From contig CAJWVI010000013.1 of the NCBI GenBank assembly GCA_913048115.1, positions 1 to 45,101 of the forward strand: a DNA stretch of 45,101 bases, read 5' to 3'. Both the position numbers and the translations under genes were made by a program. Below are positions 42,965 through 45,101 of this stretch, piece after piece; position 1 is the first letter of the stretch; every line of letters begins with the position of its first letter. The notes beneath the pieces were generated by a model. That model saw nothing but the letters and a program-made list of their open reading frames with translations, searched no databases and was not told the origin of the DNA. This stretch comes from an uncultured Flavobacteriaceae bacterium. Its GTDB lineage: Bacteria; Bacteroidota; Bacteroidia; Flavobacteriales; Flavobacteriaceae.

Positions 42965-43666
42965 ATGAAAAATCTTTATTTATATTTAAATATAGGATCT
43001 TTTCTCATACCTTTTATTTTTAGTTTTTACCCTAAATTTCAGTTTTATAAAAAATGGAAGTCGCTATTTCTAGCCATCTTTATTATGATGGGGTTTTTCA
43101 TTTCCTGGGATGTGATTTTCACCAACAATGGTATTTGGGGGTTTAACGACCAATACATCAATGGATTTAAATTATTAAACCTCCCTATAGAGGAATGGCT
43201 ATTTTTTATATGTATTCCGTATGCCTGTTTATTTACCCATTATTCATTAAACTATTTCTTTCCAAATTTTACGCTTTCTCAAAAAGCAACCTCTGTATTT
43301 TATGTAGCACTACTGTGTGTACTAATAATAACACTTTGGTATCACTATGATAGGTGGTATACTCTTGTATGCTTCGGGTATGCAATTATTTTGTTAGGGC
43401 TTGTGTACAATAAAAACCCAAAGATTCTTAGCAGGTTCTTACCAAGTTTCTTTATTACTTTTATTCCCTTTTTTGTTGTTAATGGTGTACTTACGGGTAG
43501 CTTTATTGAAAATGAAGTTGTATGGTACAACAATGCAGAAAACCTAAACATCAGGATGTTTACCATACCTATTGAAGATAGCATATATGCCCTAGGCATG
43601 TTACTTACTGTTTTTGTATTGCTTGAATATTTTGAGGCTAAAAAGCAAACAAAAAATACCAACTAA
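42965..43666 (+). CDS. Lycopene beta-cyclase, CrtYcd-type two-domain fusion
   Basis: A 233-residue membrane protein with about six or seven helices. It contains two lycopene-cyclase domains that are separate CrtYc and CrtYd subunits in actinobacteria. Each domain has the conserved acidic motif: NLPIEEWLFF near residues 73-82 and TIPIEDSIYAL near 206-216. It should cyclise lycopene to beta-carotene. No FAD-type CrtY is present. It is the last gene of the carotenoid operon and ends 12 bases from a convergent gene. Confidence 0.92.
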   Translation: MKNLYLYLNIGSFLIPFIFSFYPKFQFYKKWKSLFLAIFIMMGFFISWDVIFTNNGIWGFNDQYINGFKLLNLPIEEWLFFICIPYACLFTHYSLNYFFPNFTLSQKATSVFYVALLCVLIITLWYHYDRWYTLVCFGYAIILLGLVYNKNPKILSRFLPSFFITFIPFFVVNGVLTGSFIENEVVWYNNAENLNIRMFTIPIEDSIYALGMLLTVFVLLEYFEAKKQTKNTN

Positions 43667-43678
43667 AAGCACAGTTCT

Positions 43679-44758
43679 TTACTCTACGTAATAAGAAGCT
43701 TTAAAAGGCTTTCTGAGCTCAAAAGCGCTTGGAGACTGCTTTTTTAAAATAGAAGACATAAGTAAATGGGTGATTTTTGAGGTATGCTTAGCATATAACT
43801 TCATGGGAGTAGCAACGGCACCTAGAGAGCTTTTAAGCAGCTCACTAGTTCTTCCATAGTGCAACATAGCTACCCTATTGTCTATTGCCAAATAGACATA
43901 ATCATACAATAACCTCTGGTAGACAGCGTATTGGACGTTTTGATCATAATCGATCCCTACAAAATTAGCTTCTAGGGAAAGACCATTTATAAATGATGTG
44001 CTAAAACCAATAAGAGCATCTTTAAGGAATACTGCTCTAAAAATAAATTGAGCTCCTAAATGCTGCTTTAGTGATGCAAAACCACTAGCATTCATAACCC
44101 CAAATTGATACTCAGACTTCCCTAAAACCTGTAAAAACAAAACATCTATCGCTACATGATGGTGTAAAATTTCAGCTTCAGAAAAAGAACGTATGGAAAG
44201 AGCAGATGCCTTTGCAAACACACTTCTAGCCTTGGTCCTGAATTTTGCTTTGTAGGCATCAAAATAAGTCTCTATAGAATCCCAAGCAGAGTCTATAGGT
44301 AAAGACATATACACATCAATTTCAAAGTCTTGGTATCCTTTTTCTTCTAAACAAGAACTGCTAGAGAGTGTTTGGGGAGCAAATTCTTTAAAAAGTTGTA
44401 CGGAAATCTTCTTTCCTGTTTGCCTTCTTAATATTTTACAAGCCTTTGCCATTCCTTTTTCAACAAGGCCAAAGGCTGTCTTATCATCAATGTCATTACT
44501 TTTCACAAAACCGTGTTCACCAGACATAAAAACATTTCCGCAAACCAGCATATAGAGCATAAAAAAGCCATCACTTTTTTGGGAGCAATGACGTACTATT
44601 TTAGGGGGCTGTGTATCTGCTTTAAATACAAAAGCAACCAGCTGGTAAGAAGCTATTAATACCGGTTTTGATGTTTGGGTATCCAAAACAGTGAGATAGC
44701 AAAAGTCTAACTCACTAGAAAAACTTTGCGAAATGGCGGTTAAATAAGGCAAAGACAA
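43679..44758 (-). CDS. GNAT/FemAB-like acyltransferase protein, start uncertain (frame open to 44902)
   Basis: The frame from TTG 44758 gives 359 residues resembling the peptidoglycan-type GNAT/FemX-like family: FKAKFRTKARSVFAKA-like helix near residue 170, then LGAQFIFRAVFLKDALIGFSTSF and YLAIDNRVAMLHYGRTSELLKSSLGA. The frame remains open upstream to 44902 and encodes INTNLWNRVQQDKNCFLSLPYL, which matches how this family usually begins (Trp, then FLSxxYL). No ATG, GTG or TTG lies in that extension. A TATTTTTG box on the minus strand at 44875-44868 suggests a start near 44848 (ATC) or 44857 (ATA). The substrate is unknown. Confidence 0.72.
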   Translation of the reverse strand: MSLPYLTAISQSFSSELDFCYLTVLDTQTSKPVLIASYQLVAFVFKADTQPPKIVRHCSQKSDGFFMLYMLVCGNVFMSGEHGFVKSNDIDDKTAFGLVEKGMAKACKILRRQTGKKISVQLFKEFAPQTLSSSSCLEEKGYQDFEIDVYMSLPIDSAWDSIETYFDAYKAKFRTKARSVFAKASALSIRSFSEAEILHHHVAIDVLFLQVLGKSEYQFGVMNASGFASLKQHLGAQFIFRAVFLKDALIGFSTSFINGLSLEANFVGIDYDQNVQYAVYQRLLYDYVYLAIDNRVAMLHYGRTSELLKSSLGAVATPMKLYAKHTSKITHLLMSSILKKQSPSAFELRKPFKASYYVE

Positions 44759-44867
44759 AAAACAATTTTTATCCTGCTGTACCCTGTTCCAAAGATTGGT
44801 ATTTATAGCATGAACAGAAGTTTCAAGAAGGTATGTGTAGGATGCGATAGTAGGTATATATTTAAAA

Positions 44868-44875
44868 CAAAAATA
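44868..44875 (-). promoter_or_regulatory. Bacteroidota -7 box (TATTTTTG) upstream of the acyltransferase-like gene
   Basis: The minus strand reads TATTTTTG from 44875 to 44868, an exact TAnnTTTG match. Transcription from here would include the 5' extension of the reading frame. Confidence 0.45.
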
Positions 44876-44905
44876 AATAAAAAGAGCTGGAAAAGCACCA
44901 TATTA

Positions 44906-45101
44906 CTCTTTTAATAAGATGTTAAGAACATCATACATCGGGGCACCACCCCAAACTGCAACACCGGTTTTTTTTTAAAATAATAGCACCCCTTTTTGAG
45001 ATAACAAAGCTTGTGGGCAATGTGGCTGTATATAGCTTTTGGGCAACAAGCAGAAAGACAAACAGCAGTAAAAAACTACATTTTGATTTATTTTAGTTAA
45101 A
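44906..45101 (-). other. Right-edge stretch without a supported gene; possible end of a minus-strand gene
   Basis: On the minus strand, KKTGVAVWGGAPMYDVLNIL and then LKE precede a TAA stop (44905-44903). A different frame just upstream (VFLLVAQKLYTATLPTSFVI) runs into a nine-base A-run. The two frames could be joined by a frameshift in that run. Nothing is recognisable, and I call no gene. Confidence 0.2.

Noticed and set aside
1-45101. CRISPR arrays, insertion sequences, prophage, integrases, toxin or defence systems
   Set aside because: No regularly spaced repeats, transposase or integrase motifs, or defence-type genes were found; the content is housekeeping and pigment genes.

Overview
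The window is ordinary chromosomal DNA of a member of the Bacteroidota, almost certainly Flavobacteriaceae. The evidence is low GC, the Bacteroidota promoter element TAnnTTTG in front of many genes, the absence of Shine-Dalgarno sequences, a protein with a type IX secretion sorting domain, split transketolase genes, a SecA without the usual zinc tail, and a flavobacterial-type carotenoid operon. I see no insertion sequence, prophage, integrase or CRISPR array.

Layout. 1-5.6 kb: the start of a secreted protein, an M14-type peptidase lipoprotein, a NUDIX hydrolase divergent from pyrE, an unknown membrane protein, a small SRPBCC protein and biotin ligase. 5.7-10.6 kb: a probable operon rsfS-ftsH-LUD protein-cdsA-psd-acyl-CoA-binding protein (ribosome silencing, membrane protein quality control, phospholipid synthesis). 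10.7-17.6 kb: valS, a DUF1573 protein, an aminotransferase overlapping murB, a 57-residue membrane protein coupled to a PduO-type corrinoid adenosyltransferase, and a DUF2795 protein. 17.7-25.1 kb: secA, an overlapping ECF sigma factor / membrane anti-sigma candidate / exported protein unit, and a T9SS cargo protein. 25.2-34.0 kb: ohr, meaB, a periplasmic protein usually mislabelled asparagine synthetase B, dnaB, accA, and a tgt-lptF/G-eamA operon. 34.2-38.7 kb: the two transketolase halves, a lipoprotein joining an FKBP domain to calcium-binding repeats, an S4-domain protein, a phosphoribosyltransferase and aroK. 38.8-39.1 kb: tRNA-Lys(TTT) and tRNA-Leu(GAG). 39.2-43.7 kb: a MerR/B12-binding regulator followed by crtI-crtB-crtZ-crtY(cd). 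43.7-44.9 kb: an acyltransferase-like protein on the minus strand.

How the parts fit. CrtB, CrtI, the CrtYcd-type cyclase and CrtZ together can turn geranylgeranyl diphosphate into zeaxanthin. The regulator in front of them keeps the residues that hold cobalamin in CarH-type photoreceptors, so light- or B12-controlled carotenoid synthesis is the most interesting hypothesis here. A corrinoid adenosyltransferase in the same window could supply adenosylcobalamin, and MeaB points to a B12-dependent methylmalonyl-CoA mutase elsewhere. BirA and AccA belong to acetyl-CoA carboxylase function.

Less expected points are: a near-palindrome filling the spacer of the crtI promoter; a perfect palindrome between ohr and meaB; a tRNA-guanine transglycosylase without its zinc cysteines; a last gene whose reading frame continues about 30-48 codons upstream without ATG, GTG or TTG; and very short predicted 5' leaders at pyrE and crtI.
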